From assembly GCA_011620265.1 (NCBI GenBank), contig WOZM01000242.1, positions 16,174-80,173 on the forward strand: DNA of 64,000 nt, given 5' to 3'. Under the pieces are notes generated by a model. That model was not told the DNA's origin. It ran no database searches and worked only from the letters and a program-made list of their open reading frames with translations. Position numbers and translations under genes: made by a program. Within the stretch, counting starts at the first letter, position 1; each line of letters begins with the position of its first letter. Positions 40,628 through 50,075 of this stretch are shown here, one piece after another. The DNA is from Paracoccaceae bacterium. GTDB taxonomy: Bacteria > Pseudomonadota > Alphaproteobacteria > Rhodobacterales > Rhodobacteraceae.

Positions 40628-42456
40628 TCCGCCGCTTCCTCGGTGCCGATGAAGCCGCCCGACTGGCGGTCCCAGTAGCGCGCATAAAGCCCGCCCCTGG
40701 CGAGCAGCTCGGCATGCGACCCTTCCTCGACCAGCCGACCCTGATCGAGGACGACGATCCGGTCCATCTCGGCGATGGTCGACAGCCGGTGCGCGATGGC
40801 AAGCACGGTCTTGCCTTCCATCACCCGGCGCAAGGCGGCCTGAACCTGCGCCTCGACCTCGCTGTCGAGCGCCGAGGTCGCTTCGTCCAGCACCAGGATC
40901 GGCGCATCCTTGAGGAAGGCCCGCGCCAGCGCGATCCGCTGCCGCTGTCCGCCGGACAGCTTCACCCCGCGCTCGCCGAGATGCGCAGCATAGCCCTTGC
41001 GGCCCTTGTGGTCCTGCAGCCCGTGGATGAAATCGTCCGCCTCGGCAGCTTTTGCGGCGGCGATCAACTCCTCCTCGGTCGCGTCCGGGCGGCCATAGAG
41101 GATGTTGTCGTGCGCCGAGCGGTTGAACATCGCGGTTTCCTGCGTGACCATTGCGATCTGCCGCCGCAGGCTTTCCTGCGTCACCTCCCGCACATCATGG
41201 CCATCGACCAGAATCCGCCCGCTTTCGGCGTCATAGAGACGCAACAGCAACGCGACGAGCGTCGATTTCCCCGCGCCCGACGCGCCGACGATGCCGAGCT
41301 TCTCACCTGGCCGGATCGTCAGGTCGACATGATCGAGCCCGCCCGAGGTGCGGCCATAGGCGAAGCTCACATCCTCGAACCGGACCTCGCCCCGGATGCG
41401 GTCGAGCTGCTCGGCCCCCGGCGTATCGGTCAGCGTATGCGGCGGCGTCAGGGTGCGGATCCCGTCCTCCACCTCGCCGATCGAGGCGTAGATCGACATC
41501 AGCGTGAAACTGACCCAGCCGGTCATCTGCGCGATGCGGATGGAGATCGTCCCGGCGGCGGCAATGTCGCCGGTGGAGGCGGTGCCCCTCGTCCAGAGAA
41601 TGAGCGCCCCGCCGATCAGGATCAGCGGCAGAAGGCCGGCGATCGTCATCAGCGCCAGCCGGAACCAGGCCGAGAGCACACCGAAATCGAGCGCGGTGTC
41701 GCGAAAGCCCGACATCGCCCTCAGCGCCGCCTTGTCCTCGTGATCGGCGTGCGCGAAGAGCTTCACGGTCTTGATGTTGGTGATCGTGTCGACGACCTGC
41801 CCCGTCACCATCGCCCGCGCCCCTGCCCGCGCCGCCGACTTGCCCCGCACCTTCGGCAGAAAGGCGCGGATGAGGAGGAGATAGGCGACGATCCAGACGC
41901 CGAGCGCCAGCGCCATCCAGCCGTCGATGGTCAGGAGGAACACCACCGACCCGGCCAGCGACGCAAGCGCGAAGGCGATGGTGTTGATCGATTCGCTCGC
42001 CACGTCGGTCACCGCCCGCGCAGCCTGCATCTGCTTTTGCGCGATGCGACCGGCGAAATCGTTGTCGAAGAAGGTGACCGCCTGCCCCAGCGTCCAGCGG
42101 TGCAGCCGCGACAGGACGAGCGGCAGGACGTTCGGCTGGACGATGACCGAGTTCGAGGCGGCCGAAAGCCCGAAAGCCACGGGCCGCAGGACGACGAGGA
42201 AAACCGCGAACGCCGCGAGAAGCAGCCAATGGTCGGAGAAGATCGTCAGCGGGTTCCCGGTCTCGGCCGCATCGACGATGGCGCCGAGGAACCAGGCGGT
42301 CACGACCTCCATCGTGCCGGCAACGGCCGACAGGACCGCGGCGAAGATCAGCGGCCCCCAGGCACCCGAAAGGCACCAGAGGAAGAACGCGCCGAGGCTT
42401 CGCGGCGGCGGGCCCTCGGCGGGACGGAAGGCGTCGATCATGTCCCCTACCTTCAT
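40624..42456 (-). CDS. ABC transporter, fused permease/ATPase (half-transporter)
   Basis: 610 aa; GIVGASGAGKSTLVALLLRLYD, LSGGQRQRIALARAFLKDAPILVLDEATSALD. Confidence 0.95.
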   Translation of the reverse strand: MKVGDMIDAFRPAEGPPPRSLGAFFLWCLSGAWGPLIFAAVLSAVAGTMEVVTAWFLGAIVDAAETGNPLTIFSDHWLLLAAFAVFLVVLRPVAFGLSAASNSVIVQPNVLPLVLSRLHRWTLGQAVTFFDNDFAGRIAQKQMQAARAVTDVASESINTIAFALASLAGSVVFLLTIDGWMALALGVWIVAYLLLIRAFLPKVRGKSAARAGARAMVTGQVVDTITNIKTVKLFAHADHEDKAALRAMSGFRDTALDFGVLSAWFRLALMTIAGLLPLILIGGALILWTRGTASTGDIAAAGTISIRIAQMTGWVSFTLMSIYASIGEVEDGIRTLTPPHTLTDTPGAEQLDRIRGEVRFEDVSFAYGRTSGGLDHVDLTIRPGEKLGIVGASGAGKSTLVALLLRLYDAESGRILVDGHDVREVTQESLRRQIAMVTQETAMFNRSAHDNILYGRPDATEEELIAAAKAAEADDFIHGLQDHKGRKGYAAHLGERGVKLSGGQRQRIALARAFLKDAPILVLDEATSALDSEVEAQVQAALRRVMEGKTVLAIAHRLSTIAEMDRIVVLDQGRLVEEGSHAELLARGGLYARYWDRQSGGFIGTEEAAE

Positions 42457-44303
42457 TCCGCCGCCTCCGTCTCGTCCGTGCCGATGAATCCGCCCGATTG
42501 CCGGTCCCAGAACCGCGCGTAAAGGCCCTTCCGCTTCAGAAGCTGGGCATGGGTCCCGACCTCTGCAACCTTGCCATTGTCGAGAACCACGATGCGGTCC
42601 ATCCGCGCGATGGTCGAGAGCCTGTGGGCGATGGCGATGACGGTCTTGCCCTCCATCACCCCGTAGAGCGTGTCGAGGATCGCCGCCTCGACCTCGCTGT
42701 CGAGCGCCGATGTCGCCTCGTCGAGGACCAGGATCGGCGCATCCTTGAGGATCACCCGGGCGAGCGCGATCCGCTGGCGCTGGCCCCCCGACAGCTTCAC
42801 GCCGCGTTCGCCGACCTGGGCGTCATAGGCCTTGCGGCCCTCGGGGTCGCTCAGGTCGAGGATGAAGTCATGCGCCTCCGCCCGTTTTGCGGCGCGGACC
42901 ATCTCCGCCTCGGTCGCATCGGGCTGGCCGTAAAGGATGTTGTCGCGCACGGAGCGGTGCAGGAGCGAGCTGTCCTGCTGCACCATGCCGACGCGGCTTC
43001 GCAGGCTGTCCTGCGTCACCTCGGCGATATCCTGCCCGTCGATGCGGATATGCCCCGCCTCGGCGTCGTAGAACCGCAGCAGAAGCTTCACCAGCGTCGA
43101 CTTGCCCGAGCCGGAGCGGCCGACAAGCCCGATCTTCTCGCCCGGCCGGATCGTCAGGTCGACCCGGTCGAGCCCGCCGAAACCGCGGCCGTAATGGTGG
43201 CTGAGTCCGTCGATCTCGATCTCGCCGGCCTTGAAGTCCAAAGGCTTCGCCCCCGGCCGGTCGACGAGCGCGATCGGCTGCGCGATCGTCTCCATCCCCT
43301 CGACCACGACGCCGAGCGCCTGGACGAGGTTCGTGGTCGCCCACATGATCCAGTAGGTCATGTTGTTGAGCCGAAGCACCAGCGCCGTCGCCGCGGCGAC
43401 CAGCCCCACCGTCGCCTCGCCGTCGTACCAGAATTTCAGCGCGAGCCCGGTGACCGAGACGATCAGCATCCCGTTCAGCAGCGTCAGCGTGATGTCCATC
43501 CGGGTGACGATGCGCATCTCGTGCTGGAAGGTCTTGCGGGCCGTCTCGATCGCCTCGCCGGCATAGGCCATCTCGCGGTCGTGATGGGCGAACATCTTCA
43601 CCGAGTGGATGTTGGAATAGCTGTCGACAACCCGGCCGGTCACTTGCGACCGCGCATCCGACGCGGCGGTCGAGGCCGGCCCGGCGCGCCGGACGGTCCA
43701 ACGCAGCAGAGCGAGATAGAGGACGATCCAGACGAGCAGGGGAATGACCAGGCGCGGATCGGAATTCAGCAATAGTGCCACCGCCCCGACAAGCGTCGTG
43801 ACCGCGAAAGCCACCGCGTCGAAGGTCTGAAACACCGCGTCGCCCGCCGCCGGCGGGGTCTGCATGATCCGGTTGGCAATGCGGCCGGCGAAGTCGTTCT
43901 CGAACCACCCGACCGGTTGGCGCAGCACGTGCCGGTGCGACCGCCAGCGGATCAGCGTTCCGAAGTTCGGCAGGATCGCGTTGTGCAGAAGCGCCACGTC
44001 GGCGCCCGAGATGATCGGCCGGACCAGCAGAACCGCAAGTGCGGCGATCAGGAATTCGGTGCCGTGGGTGCGCATCACCTCGACCGGCGTCCCGGCGTTC
44101 AGGAGATCGACGATCCGCCCGACATACCAGATCAGCCCGACCTCCATCGCCGCGACCGCCGTCGTCAGCACCGCCGTCACCGCGAAGACGCGATGGAACG
44201 GCCGGGCATAGTCCATCAGGAAGGGAAGGAGACGCCGAGGCGGCGTATCCGTCTCCTGATAGGGAACATAGGGATCGACGAGGTTCTCGAAGAACCGGAA
44301 CAT
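42453..44303 (-). CDS. ABC transporter, fused permease/ATPase (half-transporter), paralogue of the downstream gene
   Basis: 616 aa; GLVGRSGSGKSTLVKLLLRFYD, LSGGQRQRIALARVILKDAPILVLDEATSALD; 4-nt overlap with next gene. Confidence 0.95.
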   Translation of the reverse strand: MFRFFENLVDPYVPYQETDTPPRRLLPFLMDYARPFHRVFAVTAVLTTAVAAMEVGLIWYVGRIVDLLNAGTPVEVMRTHGTEFLIAALAVLLVRPIISGADVALLHNAILPNFGTLIRWRSHRHVLRQPVGWFENDFAGRIANRIMQTPPAAGDAVFQTFDAVAFAVTTLVGAVALLLNSDPRLVIPLLVWIVLYLALLRWTVRRAGPASTAASDARSQVTGRVVDSYSNIHSVKMFAHHDREMAYAGEAIETARKTFQHEMRIVTRMDITLTLLNGMLIVSVTGLALKFWYDGEATVGLVAAATALVLRLNNMTYWIMWATTNLVQALGVVVEGMETIAQPIALVDRPGAKPLDFKAGEIEIDGLSHHYGRGFGGLDRVDLTIRPGEKIGLVGRSGSGKSTLVKLLLRFYDAEAGHIRIDGQDIAEVTQDSLRSRVGMVQQDSSLLHRSVRDNILYGQPDATEAEMVRAAKRAEAHDFILDLSDPEGRKAYDAQVGERGVKLSGGQRQRIALARVILKDAPILVLDEATSALDSEVEAAILDTLYGVMEGKTVIAIAHRLSTIARMDRIVVLDNGKVAEVGTHAQLLKRKGLYARFWDRQSGGFIGTDETEAAE

Positions 44304-44360
44304 CGGGGGCGCCTTTCGGGTTGCCGAAGGGATATAGCGCGGTCCGTCGGAAAGGGGAAC

Positions 44361-44957
44361 TCAGTGCCGGACCAGCCCCGCGATACTGAGCACGATCAGG
44401 CCGGCCATGATGAGGTTGAAAACCTTGAGCCGCCTCGCCGTGGTCAGCCAGCGGGCGATCGCCTGGCCCGCATAGGTCCAGGTCGCCGCCGAGCCGAGGC
44501 CGAGCGTGAGGAAGGTCACGGTCACGACCGCTGCCGTCGCCACCGGAGCCGAGGGCAGGATGAACTGCGATGTCGCGGCGACCGCCATCGACCAGGCCTT
44601 GGGGTTGATCCACTGGAATGCCACGGCTTGCAGGAACGTCATCGGATGCGCCCCGCTCGATTTGGACCCTATTCCGCCTGAAGTCGCGATCTTCCACGCG
44701 ATCCAAAGAAGCAGCAGCGCCCCGCCCCAGCGCAAGGTCTCCCGCAGGACAACGCTGGTCTGGAAGAGCCCGCCGAGCACGAGGCCGACAACGAGCAGCA
44801 TCAAGGGAAAGCCGGTCGCAACGCCGAACAGGTGCGCCATGGTGCGGCGGAAACCGAAATTCGCGCCCGATGCGGCCAGCATCGCGTTGTTCGGCCCCGG
44901 CGTGAAGAGCGTGGCGAGCGCGAGCGCGACAAGCGCGGGAAAGGTGTCGAAGGTCAT
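44361..44957 (-). CDS. LysE family translocator
   Basis: 198 aa; ALATLFTPGPNNAMLAASGANFGFRRTMAHLFGVATGF. Confidence 0.93.
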   Translation of the reverse strand: MTFDTFPALVALALATLFTPGPNNAMLAASGANFGFRRTMAHLFGVATGFPLMLLVVGLVLGGLFQTSVVLRETLRWGGALLLLWIAWKIATSGGIGSKSSGAHPMTFLQAVAFQWINPKAWSMAVAATSQFILPSAPVATAAVVTVTFLTLGLGSAATWTYAGQAIARWLTTARRLKVFNLIMAGLIVLSIAGLVRH

Positions 44958-45012
44958 CTTGGCCCCAAGGGTCGGAACGGCGGGCTATCCTGCCTTGCGG
45001 CATCGCCGGGTT

Positions 45013-46155
45013 TCAAGCGAGCAATTGTTCCCGAGACAATTCGAAGCCCGACGCGATCCAGCGCGCCTCAAGCTCCTTCAGCCGCGCGCCGAGCTCGGAC
45101 CCGGAAAGCCCCGGCATCAGATCGCCCGCCCTGAGCGGAAACTTCGCCCCCGCGCCCTGCGCGACCGCGGCCTCCCAGCCCCCGGGCAGCGGCGCTTCCA
45201 GAACGGCCGCCCGCAGCAGCAGCACATCGCGCGCCAGCGCTGCGCCGTGCCGATAGGCGAGCTCCGCCGGGCCGGCCATCCCGCCGATGCCGTCGGACAG
45301 CACGGCAAGCTTCCGCGCCTCGTCCCGCGACAGGCGCAGCGCCTCGGTCGGATCCGGACCGCCCAGCGCGGCAAGCCGGCGCAGCCAGTCCGGGGCGTAA
45401 GGCGGCTCCAGATGCACGAGCGGCGCCAGCGCGCGCGGATCCGTGCCCGGCAGGACGTGGCCGAGCACCCCTGTCGCCCACATCGCCGCCACCGCCGGCG
45501 CGGGGTCCGGCGCGGCGAGAAGCCGGCGCATCTCATGCCCGATGCGTTCGCGCGAAAGCGTCTCTGTTCCGCCGGAATTCGCCGCACAGGCGGCGAGCGC
45601 CGCGGCATCCATCCCGGCCTTCGGATCGCCGTACCAGGCGTGGAAACGGAAGAACCGCAGTATGCGGAGGTAGTCCTCGCGGATGCGCGCGCCGGCGTCT
45701 CCGACAAAGCGGACTCGCCGGGCCTCGAGATCGGGCAATCCGCCGAGCGGATCGACCACGTGGCCACCGGCATCGGCATAAAGCGCGTTCATGGTGAAGT
45801 CGCGCCGCGCCGCGTCCTCCTCGACCCGTGTCGCGAAGGCGACCGTGGCGTGGCGGCCATGGGTTTCGACGTCGCGGCGGAAGGTCGTGACCTCATGCGG
45901 CTCGCCCGCGACGACGATGGTGACGGTGCCGTGCTCGATCCCGGTCGGCACGACCTTCAGCCCGACGGCCTTCGCCAGCGCCATGACCCGCTCCGGCACC
46001 GCGTCGGTCGCGATGTCGATATCGGCGACCGGCTGATGCAGCAGCGCGTTGCGCACGCAACCACCGACGAGCAGCCCCTGATGACCGGCCTCCGTCAGCA
46101 GGTGGAGCACCCGCTGCACACCCTCCGCTTCGATCCATGCGCCTTCGATCTTCAT
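45013..46155 (-). CDS. CCA tRNA nucleotidyltransferase / poly(A) polymerase-like
   Basis: LLVGGCVRNALLHQPVADIDIATDAVPERVMALAKAVG...RRDFTMNALYADAGG. Confidence 0.93.
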   Translation of the reverse strand: MKIEGAWIEAEGVQRVLHLLTEAGHQGLLVGGCVRNALLHQPVADIDIATDAVPERVMALAKAVGLKVVPTGIEHGTVTIVVAGEPHEVTTFRRDVETHGRHATVAFATRVEEDAARRDFTMNALYADAGGHVVDPLGGLPDLEARRVRFVGDAGARIREDYLRILRFFRFHAWYGDPKAGMDAAALAACAANSGGTETLSRERIGHEMRRLLAAPDPAPAVAAMWATGVLGHVLPGTDPRALAPLVHLEPPYAPDWLRRLAALGGPDPTEALRLSRDEARKLAVLSDGIGGMAGPAELAYRHGAALARDVLLLRAAVLEAPLPGGWEAAVAQGAGAKFPLRAGDLMPGLSGSELGARLKELEARWIASGFELSREQLLA

Positions 46156-46754
46156 TCCGCCATCCGGTCCGCCAGCGCCTTCACGATACGCGCGGTCGCG
46201 CCCCAGATGTAATAGGGACCGTAGGGCACGACATAGTAGCGGCGGATCTGCCCCCGCCACAGTCGGCTCTCGATCCTGAAGTTCGCCGGGCTGGCGACAT
46301 GGGCGAGCGGAACAGAGAAGACCTCGTCCACCTCACCGGCTTCCGGAACCGGCGTGAATGCGTCTCTGATCCGGCCGAAAACCGGCGTGACGACGAAGCC
46401 CGTCACCGTTTCATGCGCGCCCATCGTCCCCAGAACCTCGACCGAGCGCCGGGGCAGGCCGATCTCTTCCTCCGCCTCGCGCAGCGCCGCCGCGACCGGG
46501 TCGGCATCGCCTTCGTCGACCTTGCCGCCGGGAAAGGCGATCTGGCCGGGATGGTGCTTCAGCCGCGACGACCGCTTGGTGAGGATCACCTCGACCCCGC
46601 GCCGGCCTTCCACGAGCGGCACGAGAACCCCGGCCGGCCGCAGCACCCGGCCTTCGGCCAGAACCGTGCCGGGGTTGAGGTCGTAGTCGGAGGTGTCCCG
46701 CCCGGGGCGGTTCAACGCCCGCAGGACCGGTGCGAGCGGATCAGCTGTCGGCAT
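46152..46754 (-). CDS. NUDIX CoA pyrophosphatase-like
   Basis: 200 aa; LKHHPGQIAFPGGKVDEGDADPVAAALREAEEEIGL. Confidence 0.9.
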   Translation of the reverse strand: MPTADPLAPVLRALNRPGRDTSDYDLNPGTVLAEGRVLRPAGVLVPLVEGRRGVEVILTKRSSRLKHHPGQIAFPGGKVDEGDADPVAAALREAEEEIGLPRRSVEVLGTMGAHETVTGFVVTPVFGRIRDAFTPVPEAGEVDEVFSVPLAHVASPANFRIESRLWRGQIRRYYVVPYGPYYIWGATARIVKALADRMAE

Positions 46755-47742
46755 CGGGGGATTTCGTCGCCTCGAAGCCGAGCGTCTCCGGATCGAACTT
46801 GTAGTGAGCGCCGCAGAACTGGCAGTCGGCGGTGACGATGCCGTTTTCCGTCGTCATGTGCGCGATGTCCTTGGCCGAGTAGATCGACAGGCTCTCGCGC
46901 ACCTTTTCCGGCGAACAGGAGCAGCCGAACTTGACCGCCTGGGCGTCGAAGACCCGCGGCCCCTCTTCGTGAAAGAGCCGGACCAGAAGGTCGGTCGGGG
47001 CGACCTGCGGGCCGATCAGCTCCAGCTCCTCCACCGTGTCGAGCAGAAGATTGGCGCGCGACCAGTTCTCGCCCGCGTCGCCGTCGAGCATGTCGCCCGC
47101 CGCCAGGAGCCCGCCCTCGCCGCTGCCGCCTTCGGAGGCGACGAAGGGCGAGGCCTTCGGCATGTGTTGCAGCATCACCCCGCCCGCGCGCCAGCGCTCC
47201 CCTTCCCCCGCGAGGCGGGAGCGGCCGAATGACAGCGCGAACCGGGTCGGGAGCTGTTCGGACTGGGCGAAATACGTCTCTGCACAGGCGGAAAGCGAGC
47301 CGCCGGAGAGGGGAGTGATCCCCTGATAGGGCGTGGTTCCGGCGCCCTGATCGAGCAGGAGCGCGAAATAGCCCTTTCCGATCTGGCCAAAGCCCGCCGC
47401 CGCCGGGTCCAAGCGCTCCGCGTCGTAAGAGGCCCAGCCGCGGATGCGCGCGGGCTCGCCGTCCTTCACGGGCGCGTAATAGTCGGTCGCGATGATCCGC
47501 ACCGGGCCGTCGCCTCGGATCTGCAGCGACAGCTTCCAGCGCAGCTTGATCGTCTGCCCGATCAGCGCCGTCAGCAGCGCGGCCTCGGCCACCAGCGCCT
47601 CGACCATGCCGGGATAGCTGTGCTGCAACAGGATCCTGTCGAGCACGCCGTCGAGCCGTGCCACCCGGCCGCGGATGTCCGAAAGGTCGAGCTGAAACGG
47701 AAGGACGGTATCGTCCCAGGCGATCTGCGACAATTGTGTCAT
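46741..47742 (-). CDS. hslO: Redox-regulated chaperone Hsp33
   Basis: From MTQLSQIAWDDTVLPFQLDLSDIRGR; C-terminal FGCSCSPEKV ... DCQFCGAHYKF zinc cysteines. Confidence 0.93.
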   Translation of the reverse strand: MTQLSQIAWDDTVLPFQLDLSDIRGRVARLDGVLDRILLQHSYPGMVEALVAEAALLTALIGQTIKLRWKLSLQIRGDGPVRIIATDYYAPVKDGEPARIRGWASYDAERLDPAAAGFGQIGKGYFALLLDQGAGTTPYQGITPLSGGSLSACAETYFAQSEQLPTRFALSFGRSRLAGEGERWRAGGVMLQHMPKASPFVASEGGSGEGGLLAAGDMLDGDAGENWSRANLLLDTVEELELIGPQVAPTDLLVRLFHEEGPRVFDAQAVKFGCSCSPEKVRESLSIYSAKDIAHMTTENGIVTADCQFCGAHYKFDPETLGFEATKSPDADS

Positions 47743-47817
47743 GGGGTTTCCTTGAGGCTTGAGCCCTGCCATACCGCGACAATATGGGAACGACAACCCG
47801 CAGGCCAAGGGACGGCG

Positions 47818-48261
47818 ATGATCAGACGGTTTGGCGAGCCGCTCGTGCGGGGGCAGCGATACGGCATCCGGCACGGTGTCTATGCCGTCCTTCTGCGCGA
47901 CCGCGATGTGCTCCTGACCCATCAGGCCGAGCCGGAGCCGGAGTTCCAGTTGCCCGGCGGCGGCATCGACCCTGGCGAATCGCCGCTGCGCGCGCTTCAC
48001 CGCGAGGTTGGCGAGGAAACCGGCTGGACCATCGCCACCCCGCGCCGCATCGGCGCGTTCCGGCGGTTCGTCTACATGCCGGAATACGACAAATGGGCCG
48101 AGAAGCTCTGCACGGTCTACCTCGCCCGGCCGACGCGGCGGCTCGGGCCGCCGTCGGAACCCGGCCATCGGGCCGTGTGGATGCCGATCGCGGCGGCGGC
48201 CCCGCTTCTTGGCAACGACGGCGATCGCCACTTCCTCGACCTGGTGCGGCGGGGTCTCTAG
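47818..48261 (+). CDS. NUDIX hydrolase
   Basis: 147 aa from ATG 47818; PGGGIDPGESPLRALHREVGEETGW. Confidence 0.92.
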   Translation: MIRRFGEPLVRGQRYGIRHGVYAVLLRDRDVLLTHQAEPEPEFQLPGGGIDPGESPLRALHREVGEETGWTIATPRRIGAFRRFVYMPEYDKWAEKLCTVYLARPTRRLGPPSEPGHRAVWMPIAAAAPLLGNDGDRHFLDLVRRGL

Positions 48262-49547
48262 TCCGCATTCTCCTTCGGGCCGTGAAACTCGAAGAAGACG
48301 CCCGACACGTCGTCGCCGAATTCACCGCCGGCATAGTCGCTGAGGTGCCAGACCAGGGCCTCCAGGAATCCGGTGCCGCGCAGATCGGCGCAGCGTCCGA
48401 GGATTCGGGTCAGGCCATCCTCGCCAAGCTGTGTGCCATCGGGATCCTCGGCCTCGGTGATGCCGTCCGACATCAGGAACAGCCTGTCGCCGGGCTTGAG
48501 CTGAACGTCGAAGCTTTCGTATGCCGCGCCGTCGATCAGCCCGATCGGCAACCCGCCGGAGCCGAGGTAGTCGACGGTTCCATCGGCGCGCTGGACCGCC
48601 GGATGCGGATGCCCGGCCTGCACCAGCGAGGCGCGGCCAGACACGAGATCGACGTCGGCATAGGCCAGCGTGAAGTAGTTCTCCGTCTGCATCTCCTTCA
48701 GCACGACCCGGTTCAGCTGTTCGGCCAGATCGCTGGGCTCGCGCGCGTCGTAGATGCCGAACTCCGTCAGCACGAGCGCCATGTTCTGCTCGGGCGAATT
48801 GCCCGAAAGATAGCCGGCCAGCCGCGCCGTCATCAGCGCCGAGGTGATGCCGTGCCCCGAGACGTCGATCGAGAAGAACCCCACGCGGCGGGCGTTGATC
48901 GGGAAGAACCCGACGAGATCGCCGCCGACATGCCCGGACGGCCGCAGGAGCAGGCTGACCTCGGCATTGCCGAAGTTGCGATGCCGTTCCCGCACGAGGC
49001 TTTGCTGGAGCTTCTTCGCCTCCATCAGGTCACGGTCGACCGAATCGTAGAGCCCCTGCAATTCGCCGAGTGTCGAGGACAAGAGCCGGTTCTTGTCCGT
49101 CAACTCCCGCTCCATCCTCAGGATGCGTTCGCCGGCGGTGATGCGGGCGCGCAACTCGTCCCCGCTGACCGGCTTGGTCAGGAAATCGTCGGCCCCGCCG
49201 TCCAGTCCGCGCGCGATCTCGGCCGATTCCGTCTTCGAGGTCAGAAGAATGAAGTAGACATAGCTTTCCTGCGCGCGCCCGCGGAGCGTCTGGCAGAACT
49301 CGATGCCGGTCATCCCCGGCATCATCCAGTCCGAGATCACGATATCGGGCGGCTGCCGGTCGAAGAGCCGCAACGCCTCTTCGGCGCTACCGGCCTCGGT
49401 CACGGCATAGCCGGAGCGGGCGAGTTGGGTGGACAGGATCTTGCGCTGCACCCGACTGTCGTCGACGACAAGAACACGGCGCGGCTCGGCGGCGGAATCG
49501 CCGGGCCGAGCGCCATGGTCCGAAATCGCAAGTGGCTGCACCATCAA
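48258..49547 (-). CDS. Response regulator with SpoIIE/PP2C-type phosphatase output (RsbU/RbaY-like)
   Basis: 429 aa; REC (RVLVVDDSRVQRKIL...DIVISDWMMPGMTG...LLTSKTE...DDFLTKP) and PP2C (VGGDLVGFFPINARRVGFFSIDVSGHGITSALM...LMSDGITEAEDPDG). Confidence 0.92.
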   Translation of the reverse strand: MMVQPLAISDHGARPGDSAAEPRRVLVVDDSRVQRKILSTQLARSGYAVTEAGSAEEALRLFDRQPPDIVISDWMMPGMTGIEFCQTLRGRAQESYVYFILLTSKTESAEIARGLDGGADDFLTKPVSGDELRARITAGERILRMERELTDKNRLLSSTLGELQGLYDSVDRDLMEAKKLQQSLVRERHRNFGNAEVSLLLRPSGHVGGDLVGFFPINARRVGFFSIDVSGHGITSALMTARLAGYLSGNSPEQNMALVLTEFGIYDAREPSDLAEQLNRVVLKEMQTENYFTLAYADVDLVSGRASLVQAGHPHPAVQRADGTVDYLGSGGLPIGLIDGAAYESFDVQLKPGDRLFLMSDGITEAEDPDGTQLGEDGLTRILGRCADLRGTGFLEALVWHLSDYAGGEFGDDVSGVFFEFHGPKENAD

Positions 49548-49694
49548 TACCTTCCGTCCGGTCTCATCCGGTCGCGCGGGACAGCTAATCGCAGCCGGGT
49601 TAACATGCCTTGAATCGCCACCCGCCGCTTCGGGCCGGAATTAACCGCTCCGCAAGGTCCGGATCGTAAGCTTGCCACCAGGAAAGGGTGGTCA

Positions 49695-50057
49695 GTGGTG
49701 GAGATGCAAATGATCGACTGGATGCGCGTGGGCGAATTGCGGTCCGAAATCGGAATCGATGGCTTCGCGGAGGTGGTGGAGCTGTTTCTCGACGAGGTCG
49801 AGGGTGTCGTCGTCCGGTTGAAGACCCGGCCTGATCCGGCAAAGTTCGAATCCGATCTCCATTTCCTCAAGGGCGGCGCCTGGAACCTCGGCTTCGCCGA
49901 GTTCGGCGCCCTCTGCCAGGACGGCGAGCGCAAGGCGGCGGACGGCCATCGCGACGATATCGACATCGCGCGGGTCGTCGATGTCTATTTCACGTCGCGG
50001 GATATCTTCCTTGCCGGGCTCACGGACCGGGGTCTGGCGGACGTCTCCGCGGCGTGA
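49695..50057 (+). CDS. Histidine phosphotransfer (Hpt) domain protein
   Basis: 120 aa; DLHFLKGGAWNLGFAEFGALCQDGE (HxLKG-type Hpt motif). Confidence 0.88.
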   Translation: MVEMQMIDWMRVGELRSEIGIDGFAEVVELFLDEVEGVVVRLKTRPDPAKFESDLHFLKGGAWNLGFAEFGALCQDGERKAADGHRDDIDIARVVDVYFTSRDIFLAGLTDRGLADVSAA

Positions 50058-50075
50058 CCGAAGGCGCCCCCGACG

